Shown here in pieces: positions 7,036-16,472 of a DNA stretch of 38,183 bases. The notes under the pieces are model-generated. The model had not been told where the DNA came from. It did no database searches and saw only the letters and a program-made list of their open reading frames with translations. Within the stretch, counting starts at the first letter, position 1. Every line of letters begins with the position of its first letter. Where the stretch lies: NCBI GenBank assembly GCA_937860115.1, contig CALMBI010000024.1, positions 1-38,183 of the forward strand, given 5' to 3'. The translations under genes were made by a program, and so were the position numbers. The stretch comes from an uncultured Arcobacter sp. (lineage in GTDB: Bacteria; Campylobacterota; Campylobacteria; Campylobacterales; Arcobacteraceae).

Positions 7036-10000
7036 TTAAAGAGCTAACTTTTTCACACCTGCAAAATCTATTTTTCCACTTCCTAAAAGAGGAATATTTG
7101 CTACAACTTTTACTTCACTTGGGATCCATAAAGGTTCAATTCCAAACTCTATGATGATTTGTTTTAACTCTTCTATCTCTTGATTGATAAGAAGCACTAT
7201 TTTTTCACCTTTTTTTTCATCAGGAAGATTTACTGCAGCAAGTTTCAGATCTTCTAAATCACCAAATGCTTCGTAAATCTTATTTTCAACTGCAGTAAGA
7301 CTTATCATCTCCCCTGCTACTTTTGCAAACCTTGAATATCTATCAACAATAGTAACAAAACCATCTTCATCAACATGCCCTTTATCACCTGTTTTATACC
7401 ATACTCTATCACCCAATCTAACCAAAACATCATTTGTTTTTTCTTTATTATTAAGATACCCAACCATCACATTAGAACCTGTTACAATAATAAGTCCATC
7501 TTCACCTATTGGGAGTTCATCCATACTATTTGGATCAACAATTTTTACAGCACATCCAGGAAGTGGCATACCGATTGTCCCTCTTTTATTACCAGTTTGC
7601 ACTTGCCAATAGTTCATATCTAGATTATCAGGGATATTTGCACTTATTACAGGGGAACACTCTGTTGCACCATACCCCTCATATACTTCCACACCAAACT
7701 TTTGTTTAAATTCATCAGCAACTGCAGGATTCAGTTTTTCAGCTCCAGCAAAAACCATATTGAGAGTTTCAAACATCAAAGGAGTGAGCTTTTTATTTCT
7801 AAGATAGAGTCTAATAAAAGTCGAAGTTGCACACATGAATGTAACTTTATTTTTTGCAACTGTTTTTCCTATCCCATATCCATCAGTTGGATCTGGATGA
7901 CATACAAGTTTAATCCCTTCTATAAGAGGAAGAAGTGTAGTTACAGTTAATCCAAAAGCATGGAAGATTGGAAGAGTTCCTAAAAAAACCTCTTTATCTG
8001 TGATATTGAGCATCTCACCTATTTGTTTCACATTTGTAAGAAGATTTCTATGAGAGAGCATCACACCTTTTGGTGTCCCTTCACTCCCACTACTAAATAA
8101 AATAGCTCCAATTGAATCAATTGTATTTTTTGATCCATAAAGTGATTTAACCAAAAATGTTGGTGCAAACTTTATAAATCCGTATCGTAAAAGTATAGGA
8201 ATCATATCGAGTTTTGAACTATTTTTTTTGATATCTTCAAGATAAGTAACATTTAGATTTTCAAAAAGTGAATTTACATCTATCCCTTTATCTTTAAGCT
8301 TGTCACAAAACTTTCTTGAAGTATAGATATTTTTAATTTTTGCTTGCTCTATCCCAAACAAAATCGCCTCTTTTGAAGCTGTATAGTTAAGATTTACTGT
8401 AGTTTTTCCAGCAAGGAGTGTAGCGATATTTAAAATCGCTCCGATTGAAGTTGTTGGAAGAAGTAATCCTATATTTTGTTCACTATTTTTTTGGATGATA
8501 TTTCTAAAAAATAGTGCCATTGTGAGCATTTTATTGTAACTAAACTCTTCACCACTAATATCCACAAGTGCTATCTTTGAGCCATTTCTTTTTACAGTTT
8601 CTATTAAAACACTATCGATGTTTTGAAATTCATTGATATAATTATCCCAACTTTCACTAGCTATCTCAAATAGATTCTTTTTCACTTCACTTGCACTCGC
8701 TTTAATGTTTTTAGGTTTACCAAATGACACTATAACATCCTTTTTATATTTAGTTTCTTTTATCTCTTTGAAGTTTATGTTTGATCTTGACCACTTTGTA
8801 CCCCAAAGTCCACTGATATAAAATGGGATAATTGTTCCATTTTCTAGGTGTGAAGTTGCTATCTCAAATCCTTTTTTGAATTCTCCTAAATGTCCACTTC
8901 GGCTGATAGTTCCTTCTGGAAATATACAAACTACTTCCCCATTTGCTATATATTTTGCCACCTCTTCAAGTGATTTCTTCCCACCTCCACTTGAGATTGG
9001 TATTACTTTAAAAAAATCCAAAAATGGTTTGAGGATCTTTTTTTCATAGATACTTCGCTCCATCACAAAACGGATCGGTCTTGGAGATGCCATTTGAACA
9101 AATGCCCAATCAAGCCAGCTGATATGATTACCAAGTAATAAAAGTCCACCATTTTGCGGGATGTTTTCGATCCCTTTTACTTTTAATCTATATTTGAAAG
9201 AGAAAAAAACTGAGATAAAAAGTTTGATAAGGGATTGTGGCAATTTATATATTGTATAAAGTGAGCTTCCAAAAGCTATAAACGCTACAAGATATAGTAT
9301 CTGTGTATCGTTTACTTCTAAAAAACTAAAGCTAACAGTAGCAACCAAAAATGAAAACATAAAGATATTTTGTATAAAGTTATTTCCAGATAATATAAGT
9401 CCAAGTCTTTTATTTGAGGCATGAAATTGGATAAGTGAATTAAGAGGAACAAGCAATAAACCACCAAATACACCAAAAAAGAAAAAATTTAATCCTGTTA
9501 GGTAAAGATCACTAATAAAAGGTATAAGAAGTAAAGTAATAAATACGCCTATAGATCCAACTGGAACCATTCCAAGTTCTATATAGTTTTTTGATAATTT
9601 AGAAGCTAGCATTGATCCAACAATGATTCCTATAGCAGATACAGCCATAAGTCCTTGTATCACTATGACATTTGTAACTTCAAAATGCTCTTTGACGTAT
9701 GCTGGAAATACTGCAAGGACAACTTGCGATACCGCCCAAAAAATAGAGAGTCCGATAATTGAAATGAGTATAATCTCATTTGTTTTAATGAGCTTTAGAT
9801 TTTTTTGAAGATATTTTCCTTTGATATAATCACTCAATATGAATTTTTGGTAATTTTTTTCTATTGTTTTATTTGGAAGTTTATATGCTAAAAATAATTC
9901 AAGTAACGATCCACCAATGAGTGCAAATCCAAGTGGAGCGATATTTTTTAAAATCGACTCTTCACTTGTTGTATCCATAAGTAGATTTTCAAATCCGATA

Positions 10001-10476
10001 GAATAAGCAAACATTCCTAAAAGAATAGCAACTATAGTGACAGACTGTACCGCTCCATTTCCAGCTGCTATATTGTTACTTCCTAAAAGTTCTTTAATAT
10101 AGCCATATTTCGCTGGAGAATACAATGCACTTTGAGCAGCAAGCAAAAAAGTGAGTCCAAAAGCAATCCAAAAAAATCCAAGATAATATGAAGTTGTGAT
10201 TCCAATAGTAATAAATACTGCAAACCATGCCGATATTTGCATAACACGATCTTTTTTGAAGCGATCACTAAGAAATCCAGCAGGAGAAAAAAGAAGGATA
10301 AAAGGAAGTAATATCAAACCATTTACAATAGCCGTTAAGATTATCTGCTCACTTCCATCATAGACTTTAAAAATTGTATTTTGGATAATTATTTTATGCC
10401 CAAGGTCTGTAAAAGCATTTAAAAATACAACAACTATATAAGGAAGAAATCCTCCTATTTTCAGTAGATTGGACAT
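7036..10476 (-). CDS. aas: Lysophospholipid transporter / acyltransferase / acyl-ACP synthetase fusion
   Basis: A 1146-residue three-part membrane protein for salvage of lysophospholipids. Residues 1 to about 410 are a 12-span major facilitator domain like LplT. Residues about 430-620 are a PlsC-type acyltransferase with NHISWLD (HX4D, near 448) and FPEGTISR (near 516). Residues about 640-1146 are an AMP-forming acyl ligase with the phosphate loop SSGSEGTPKG (near 792), YEGYGATECSP (near 930) and a C-terminal GKIDF. In E. coli LplT and Aas are separate; here they are one chain, as in several other proteobacteria. The protein should flip lysophosphatidylethanolamine inward and re-acylate it. 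A strong AAAGGGGAG ribosome site precedes the ATG, 18 nt after the U32 gene. Confidence 0.9.
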   Translation of the reverse strand: MSNLLKIGGFLPYIVVVFLNAFTDLGHKIIIQNTIFKVYDGSEQIILTAIVNGLILLPFILLFSPAGFLSDRFKKDRVMQISAWFAVFITIGITTSYYLGFFWIAFGLTFLLAAQSALYSPAKYGYIKELLGSNNIAAGNGAVQSVTIVAILLGMFAYSIGFENLLMDTTSEESILKNIAPLGFALIGGSLLELFLAYKLPNKTIEKNYQKFILSDYIKGKYLQKNLKLIKTNEIILISIIGLSIFWAVSQVVLAVFPAYVKEHFEVTNVIVIQGLMAVSAIGIIVGSMLASKLSKNYIELGMVPVGSIGVFITLLLIPFISDLYLTGLNFFFFGVFGGLLLVPLNSLIQFHASNKRLGLILSGNNFIQNIFMFSFLVATVSFSFLEVNDTQILYLVAFIAFGSSLYTIYKLPQSLIKLFISVFFSFKYRLKVKGIENIPQNGGLLLLGNHISWLDWAFVQMASPRPIRFVMERSIYEKKILKPFLDFFKVIPISSGGGKKSLEEVAKYIANGEVVCIFPEGTISRSGHLGEFKKGFEIATSHLENGTIIPFYISGLWGTKWSRSNINFKEIKETKYKKDVIVSFGKPKNIKASASEVKKNLFEIASESWDNYINEFQNIDSVLIETVKRNGSKIALVDISGEEFSYNKMLTMALFFRNIIQKNSEQNIGLLLPTTSIGAILNIATLLAGKTTVNLNYTASKEAILFGIEQAKIKNIYTSRKFCDKLKDKGIDVNSLFENLNVTYLEDIKKNSSKLDMIPILLRYGFIKFAPTFLVKSLYGSKNTIDSIGAILFSSGSEGTPKGVMLSHRNLLTNVKQIGEMLNITDKEVFLGTLPIFHAFGLTVTTLLPLIEGIKLVCHPDPTDGYGIGKTVAKNKVTFMCATSTFIRLYLRNKKLTPLMFETLNMVFAGAEKLNPAVADEFKQKFGVEVYEGYGATECSPVISANIPDNLDMNYWQVQTGNKRGTIGMPLPGCAVKIVDPNSMDELPIGEDGLIIVTGSNVMVGYLNNKEKTNDVLVRLGDRVWYKTGDKGHVDEDGFVTIVDRYSRFAKVAGEMISLTAVENKIYEAFGDLEDLKLAAVNLPDEKKGEKIVLLINQEIEELKQIIIEFGIEPLWIPSEVKVVANIPLLGSGKIDFAGVKKLAL

Positions 10477-10494
10477 AATCTCCCCTTTTGTAGA

Positions 10495-11772
10495 TTATTC
10501 GACAAAATCCTCAGTTTCGATTCTAAAGATTGTAAGATATGGCAATTTTATAGGGAGTTTTATTGGATTGATATTTCCACTATGTACAGATTCAAGTTCT
10601 TTTCCTGATTCTGTTGTAAGTTTTTTAAATTTTATATAAGTTTTGCCATCTCTTTTATAGATAGTACCTATTTCATTATCAACTTCAGATATCTCCGCTC
10701 CAAGTGGGGCAAATACTTCCACCTCTTCATTGAGATAAGTTTTGTATTTACACATAAAATGCTCCCCATCAGCTGTCACCAATCCACTCACTTCAAATGC
10801 ACCTTTACTCATCGTATAATCATGGTTTTCTGTCCCTTGTTTTTCAAATGGTTTATGTACAAGATAAGCATCTGTAAAGCCTCGATTTTTAGTTGTTTTA
10901 AGTTCATCTTGGTATTTTTGTGCTACAAATTTTCCAGCATAAAAATCATCTATTGCCATACGATATGTGTATGCAGTAATTGCTGCATAATAAGGTGATT
11001 TTGTTCTCCCTTCAATTTTTATACTATCAACTGCTCCACTTGCAAGTATCTCATCGATATGACTAGCAAGGTTCATATCTTTTGCATTGAAGATATATGT
11101 TCCAATCTCTGGTTGCTCTTCAAGTCTAAAAAGTGTCCCGTGATTTTCGTTTCCAGCATACAAAGTGTATTCAAATCGACAATCATTTGCACAACTTCCA
11201 CGATTTGGGACTCTTCCCATTTGAACAGCACTTACCAAACATCTTCCACTATACGCAAAACACATAGATCCATGGACAAATATCTCTATCTCAAGATCTG
11301 GCAATCTTTTTTTTATCTCTTCCACATCTTTTAAACTTATCTCACGTGCTGCAATAATTCTTCGCACACCCATATCATAATAGACTTTTGCATCAAGGTA
11401 GTTCATCACATTTGCCTGAGTTGAAAGATGAATCGGAATATGTGGAGCTATCTCACGACAGAGTCCAACAACCCCAGGAGTTGCTACAATAAGTGCATCA
11501 GGATTTAGTTCACTCATCGCTTTTATATGGTTTTTAAGAAGCTCAATTTGTGAATTAAATGGAAAACCATTGATAGTAACATAGACTTTTTTTCCTAATG
11601 AGTGAGCATAGTCTATTCCCTCTTTAAAAGTTTCAACAGTAAACTCTTTTCCACTTCGTATTCTAAGTGAAAAATGGCTCACCCCTCCATAAACTGCATC
11701 AGCTCCATAAGCAAATGCTATTTTTAATTTTTCTAAATTTCCAGCTGGTGATAATAATTCTACTTTTTTCAT
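10495..11772 (-). CDS. U32 family protein, YegQ/TrhP-like
   Basis: A 425-residue U32 'peptidase' family member. The N-terminus VELLSPAGNLEKLKIAFAYG and the family signature EIFVHGSMCFAYSGRC are both present, followed by further cysteines (GSCANDCR), giving the set thought to hold an iron-sulphur cluster. In E. coli and B. subtilis close relatives (TrhP) install the 5-hydroxyl on uridine 34 of tRNAs from prephenate-linked chemistry; a real protease role is doubtful. The assignment to the TrhP branch rather than another U32 branch is by length and overall similarity only. It appears to be the first gene of an operon with the acyltransferase fusion and purE. Confidence 0.8.
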   Translation of the reverse strand: MKKVELLSPAGNLEKLKIAFAYGADAVYGGVSHFSLRIRSGKEFTVETFKEGIDYAHSLGKKVYVTINGFPFNSQIELLKNHIKAMSELNPDALIVATPGVVGLCREIAPHIPIHLSTQANVMNYLDAKVYYDMGVRRIIAAREISLKDVEEIKKRLPDLEIEIFVHGSMCFAYSGRCLVSAVQMGRVPNRGSCANDCRFEYTLYAGNENHGTLFRLEEQPEIGTYIFNAKDMNLASHIDEILASGAVDSIKIEGRTKSPYYAAITAYTYRMAIDDFYAGKFVAQKYQDELKTTKNRGFTDAYLVHKPFEKQGTENHDYTMSKGAFEVSGLVTADGEHFMCKYKTYLNEEVEVFAPLGAEISEVDNEIGTIYKRDGKTYIKFKKLTTESGKELESVHSGNINPIKLPIKLPYLTIFRIETEDFVE

Positions 11773-11813
11773 ATAACTCTTTTGTATTAATATTGTATTT
11801 GATTTGTTTTTTG

Positions 11814-11819
11814 ATTATA
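11814..11819 (-). promoter_or_regulatory. Putative -10 of the U32-aas-purE operon
   Basis: A perfect TATAAT on the minus strand, 41 nt before the U32 start and beyond the rpoC terminator. No matching -35 was seen. It is the best candidate in the 120-nt spacer. Confidence 0.4.
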
Positions 11820-11890
11820 TCGAAGCTCAACTAAATTATGAAAGTTCAAGATAATATCTAATCAAAAGTTTAAGAAGTTTATTTGGAAGT

Positions 11891-11918
11891 TTAAAGAGGA
11901 GTGATCTCTCCTCTTTAA
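11891..11918. terminator. Terminator at the end of rpoC
   Basis: A perfect 11-bp stem TTAAAGAGGAG/CTCCTCTTTAA with a 6-nt loop (11902-11907), three bases past the rpoC stop. The T-tract behind it on the minus strand is short and broken. It closes the long ribosomal protein/RNA polymerase transcript. Confidence 0.7.
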
Positions 11919-11921
11919 TTT

Positions 11922-14900
11922 CTAGTTAGAATGTGAAAATTGAATTGTTTTATTTCTATACAGACCTGTTCCAACTGGTATAGTTCTACCAATTACAACA
12001 TTTTCTTTTAAGTCTGTTAGCATATCTATTTTAGAAGATATTGCAGCTTCTGTTAATACTTTTGTTGTCTCTTGGAACGAAGCTGAAGAGATGATAGAAT
12101 CTGATGTAACAGCTGCTCTTGTGATACCAAGTAAGATTGGTTCAGCAATTGCAGGTTCTCCACCCATTTTAATGATTTTTGTATTCTCTTCTTGGAATCG
12201 TTTTTTAGAAACCATATCACCAGCTACAAACTTCGTATTACCAGAATCAATAATAGATACTTGTCTTAACATTTGAGATAAAATAACCTCAATGTGTTTA
12301 TCAGCAATATTAACCCCTTGTCCTCGGTAAACCCCTTGAACTTCAGAAACGATAAACTCATTAAGCGCTTTTTCACCTAGGATTTTTAAGATATCATGAC
12401 TTGCTTTTTGCCCATCTGTTAATTGCTCACCAGCATGTACAAACTCACCATCTCGAACTAAAATCTCTCTATTTTTATCAATTAAACTTTCAGATTTATT
12501 TCCAGCATTATCTGTTATTGTTAATCTTTGTTTATTTCTTAGTGGTTTACCAAAGCTTACCACACCATCAAACTCAGCGAGAATTGCAATATTTTTTGGT
12601 CTTCTTGCTTCAAATAGTTCAGAAACTCTTGGAAGACCTCCTGTAATATCGCTTGATTTTGCAACTGCTTTAGGAGTTTTTCCAATAATATCAGCAACTT
12701 TAATCTCTTCACCATTTGCAACGTTGATTGATGTTTTAGGCTCTAATACATAAGCTCTAATATCATCATTCTTACCAGAAACGATAATTGTTGGTTTATA
12801 AGCAGTTGGGATATACTCATTAACAACTAATTTAGATGTACCCGTTAATTCATCATATTGTTCACTTACAGTAAGTCCAGGAATAATATCTTCAAACGAA
12901 ACTTTTCCATCTACTTCAGAGATAGTTGGGTTCGCATATGGATCCCATTGTGCAACTATCGTATGTTCAGTAGTTGAAGGTTTTGCAATAATATCACCTT
13001 TTTTAAGAACTGCATTATCACCAACTACAAGTACAGATTCTCTAGAAATATAGAATCTTGCTGCTTCTCTATCCTCTTCATCAACAATAACTGCAAATAA
13101 TCCTTTTTTATAGATAACATCTCCAGCTTTCATATCATGAACTCTCTCAAGATAATCACCTACAAGTTTATAGTATTTTACTATTCCAGCCTCTTTAGTT
13201 TTAATCTCAGTAGTAACAGGTGCTCCATCTTCAACTAATAATTCAGATGCATAAGGGATTCGTGAAGGTACGTTCCACCCATCTTTGATCACTTCAACGA
13301 TAGACTCACCTTTTTCAACACTCTCGCCATCTATGTATGGTAGATACATTTTTGCTTCAATTTTACCACTAACACCAGCAAGCTCGTTTGGTTTTGCAAC
13401 ATCTGTTTTTCTTAGGTAATATTTTTTACTCTCTTCTTTTCCAGTTACAACTACAACTATCTCTTCGTGTGTTGTTTGGATAGAAATTTTTCCATCAAAT
13501 GGTGCATTGATTTTTGGCTCAACCAATAATATAGCAGCATTTCTTCTATTTGCTACAACGTTTTTACCCTCTTTAGAAAGGTAAGTTTTTACATTGTAAT
13601 ATCTTAAAAATCCTTCACTTGTAGCTTTAAGTTCTTTTTCTGCTTGAGTTGCACTCGCAGTTCCCCCAACGTGGAATGTTCTAAGCGTAAGCTGAGTTCC
13701 TGGTTCCCCAATAGATTGAGCAGCAAGTACCCCAACAGCTTCACCTGGATTTACTTTTCGTTGCTCTCCAAGATTTAGTCCATAACATTTTGCACATAAA
13801 GAGTTTTCAGCTTTACATGTAAGTGGAGTTCTAATTGTTACTGATTTAACACCTGCATCTGCAACAACTTTTGCATCATCTTCAGAGATCATCGTACCTT
13901 CAGCAAATAAAATCTCATTTGAAATAGGATCAACGATATCATTTGCAATAACTCTTCCTGTAATTCTTTCACTTAAACTCTCTACAAGTTCATTACCATC
14001 AGTGATAGATGAAATTGTGATCCCTTCATGAGTTCCACAATCTTCCATAGAGATTCTTACATTTTGTGAGATATCTACAAGTTTTCTTGTTAAGTATCCA
14101 GCATTCGCTGTTTTTAAAGCTGTATCGGCAAGTCCTTTTCTAGCTCCGTGAGTAGAAATAAAGTACTCAAGTACATTTAATCCTTCTCTAAAGTTAGAAA
14201 CGATTGGAGTTTCAATAATCGATCCATCTGGTTTTGCCATAAGTCCCCTCATACCTGCAAGCTGTCTGATTTGAGCCGCAGATCCCCTTGCCCCTGAGTC
14301 AGCCATCATATAAATAGAGTTAAATCCGTCTTTATCAGCTTTAACAAGATCCATCATCTCTGAACCTAGCTTATTATTTAGAAGTGTCCAAATGTCAATA
14401 ATTTTATTGTATCTTTCTTGCTCAGTTAAAAGACCAGAGTTAAATTGTTTTTGAACTTCAATAACCTCTTTTTTAGCTGTAGCAACTAGACCCTCTTTTG
14501 ATTCAGGGATTCTAATATCATCAATAGAGATAGAGATACCAGCACTTGTAGCATATTTAAAACCAAGATTTTTTAAATTATCTAAGAACCTAGGAGTTAC
14601 TGCATATCCACCATATTTGTAGATATAATCAACTAATGCACCAATATCTTTTTTCTTTAAGATTTTATTCCAATAATTTACAGGTACAAAATCTGGTAAG
14701 ATATTTTTGATAATCATTCTTCCAACAGTTGTTGTTAAAATATGTCCATCTACAATTGTTCTTATTTTCGCATGAATATCAACTTTTTTGTGCTCAAGAG
14801 CCATTAAAGCTTCATTAAGATCTGTAAAAATTTTATGCTCACCTTTAACACCATCTTTTTCAAGAGTTAGGTAGTAAAGACCTAAAATCATATCTTGTGA

Positions 14901-16472
14901 AGGAACTGCTAAAGCTCGTCCACTTGCTGGTAAAAGGATATTCATTGAAGACATCATCAAAATTTTTGCTTCAGCGATCGCTTCTTGTGAAAGTGGAACG
15001 TGAACTGCCATTTGATCCCCATCGAAGTCCGCATTAAACGCTGAACACACAAGTGGATGTAATTGGATAGCTTTCCCATCAATTAACACAGGGTGGAACG
15101 CTTGAATAGAAAGTTTATGAAGCGTTGGAGCTCTATTTAATAAAACAGGATAATCCTCAACGATCTCTGCTAAACATTCCCATACTTCATTTGTTTCATT
15201 TTCAATAAGTCTTTTAGAAGCTTTTAAAGTTGTTGCATAGCCTTTCTCTTCTAATTTTGCCATCAAATGTGGTTTAAATAACTCTAACGCCATTTTTTTA
15301 GGAAGACCACATTGATCCATTCTTAAATTTGGTCCAACAACGATTACAGATCTTCCAGAGAAGTCAACCCTTTTACCAAGTAAGTTTTGTCTAAATCGTC
15401 CTTGTTTCCCTTTAATGATTTCAGAAAGAGATTTCAGTGGTCTTTTATTTGCACCTTTAACTGCATTAGCTGTTTTTGCATTATCAAATAAAGCATCAAC
15501 TGCTTCTTGAAGCATTCTCATCTCATTTCTAATAATAATTTCAGGTGCGTCAAGTTCTACAAGTCTTTTAAGTCTGTTATTTCTATTGATAACTCTTCTA
15601 TAAAGATCATTTACGTCTGATACTGCAAATTTTCCACCATCAAGTGCAACAAGAGGTCTAATATCAGGTGGTAATACAGGTAAAACTGTAAGCATCATCC
15701 ACTCAGGTCTATTTCCAGAATTTAAGAAGTTTTCAACAACTTTTAATCTTTTAACAATTGATTTGATTTTAGCTTCAGATTTTGTACCTTGAATCTCTTC
15801 TTTAAGTGAATTTAAAAGATCTACAAGATCAAGTTCTTTAAGCATATTAAGGATAACTTGGCCTCCCATTTTAGCACTAAAACCAGTGTCTCCATAATGC
15901 TCTTCAATTTGTCTATATTGCTCTTCATTTAAAATGTCGTATTTAGCAACTTTTTTAGAAGTATCACTATCGTAGTATGCATCAGCACCATTCTCTACAA
16001 TATATGCTTCATAATAAAGTACTCTTTCAAGATCTTTTAATTTTACACCTAAAAGTGTACCGATTCTAGAAGGAAGTGAACTTACCATCCAAATATGTGC
16101 AACAGGTGCAACAAGATCTATGTGCCCCATTCTGTGTCTTCGAACCTTTGATGAAATAACTTCAACCCCACATTTTTCACATACAACACCTTTGTATCTC
16201 ATCTTTTTGTATTTACCACAAAGACACTCATAGTTCTTTACTGGTCCAAAAATTTTCGCACAAAATAATCCATCTCTTTCTGGTTTTAATGTTCTATAGT
16301 TAATAGTTTCTGGTTTTTTTACTTCACCACTTGACCAAGAAAGAATTTTTTCTGGGCTAGCAAGATTAATTTGAAACGCAGAAAAATCTTTTGGTTTTTC
16401 TAATTCACCGATCTCAATTGGTTTCAATATTTTTTGCTCACCAGCAATAGAAGTTACATAATTACTGCTCAT
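11922..16472 (-). CDS. rpoC: RNA polymerase beta' subunit
   Basis: A 1516-residue catalytic subunit of RNA polymerase. The N-terminal zinc site (CLCGKYKKM...CEKCG) is near residue 75-95, the catalytic Mg2+ motif NADFDGDQMAVH is near 477, and the second zinc site (CKAENSLCAKCYG) is near 882. The trigger-loop region (GEPGTQLTLRTFHVGG) follows. A GAGG ribosome site lies 8 nt before the ATG, inside the end of rpoB. The gene overlaps rpoB by 11 nt in a different frame, so it is separate but tightly coupled. In Helicobacter and Wolinella the two genes are fused. Confidence 0.97.
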   Translation of the reverse strand: MSSNYVTSIAGEQKILKPIEIGELEKPKDFSAFQINLASPEKILSWSSGEVKKPETINYRTLKPERDGLFCAKIFGPVKNYECLCGKYKKMRYKGVVCEKCGVEVISSKVRRHRMGHIDLVAPVAHIWMVSSLPSRIGTLLGVKLKDLERVLYYEAYIVENGADAYYDSDTSKKVAKYDILNEEQYRQIEEHYGDTGFSAKMGGQVILNMLKELDLVDLLNSLKEEIQGTKSEAKIKSIVKRLKVVENFLNSGNRPEWMMLTVLPVLPPDIRPLVALDGGKFAVSDVNDLYRRVINRNNRLKRLVELDAPEIIIRNEMRMLQEAVDALFDNAKTANAVKGANKRPLKSLSEIIKGKQGRFRQNLLGKRVDFSGRSVIVVGPNLRMDQCGLPKKMALELFKPHLMAKLEEKGYATTLKASKRLIENETNEVWECLAEIVEDYPVLLNRAPTLHKLSIQAFHPVLIDGKAIQLHPLVCSAFNADFDGDQMAVHVPLSQEAIAEAKILMMSSMNILLPASGRALAVPSQDMILGLYYLTLEKDGVKGEHKIFTDLNEALMALEHKKVDIHAKIRTIVDGHILTTTVGRMIIKNILPDFVPVNYWNKILKKKDIGALVDYIYKYGGYAVTPRFLDNLKNLGFKYATSAGISISIDDIRIPESKEGLVATAKKEVIEVQKQFNSGLLTEQERYNKIIDIWTLLNNKLGSEMMDLVKADKDGFNSIYMMADSGARGSAAQIRQLAGMRGLMAKPDGSIIETPIVSNFREGLNVLEYFISTHGARKGLADTALKTANAGYLTRKLVDISQNVRISMEDCGTHEGITISSITDGNELVESLSERITGRVIANDIVDPISNEILFAEGTMISEDDAKVVADAGVKSVTIRTPLTCKAENSLCAKCYGLNLGEQRKVNPGEAVGVLAAQSIGEPGTQLTLRTFHVGGTASATQAEKELKATSEGFLRYYNVKTYLSKEGKNVVANRRNAAILLVEPKINAPFDGKISIQTTHEEIVVVVTGKEESKKYYLRKTDVAKPNELAGVSGKIEAKMYLPYIDGESVEKGESIVEVIKDGWNVPSRIPYASELLVEDGAPVTTEIKTKEAGIVKYYKLVGDYLERVHDMKAGDVIYKKGLFAVIVDEEDREAARFYISRESVLVVGDNAVLKKGDIIAKPSTTEHTIVAQWDPYANPTISEVDGKVSFEDIIPGLTVSEQYDELTGTSKLVVNEYIPTAYKPTIIVSGKNDDIRAYVLEPKTSINVANGEEIKVADIIGKTPKAVAKSSDITGGLPRVSELFEARRPKNIAILAEFDGVVSFGKPLRNKQRLTITDNAGNKSESLIDKNREILVRDGEFVHAGEQLTDGQKASHDILKILGEKALNEFIVSEVQGVYRGQGVNIADKHIEVILSQMLRQVSIIDSGNTKFVAGDMVSKKRFQEENTKIIKMGGEPAIAEPILLGITRAAVTSDSIISSASFQETTKVLTEAAISSKIDMLTDLKENVVIGRTIPVGTGLYRNKTIQFSHSN

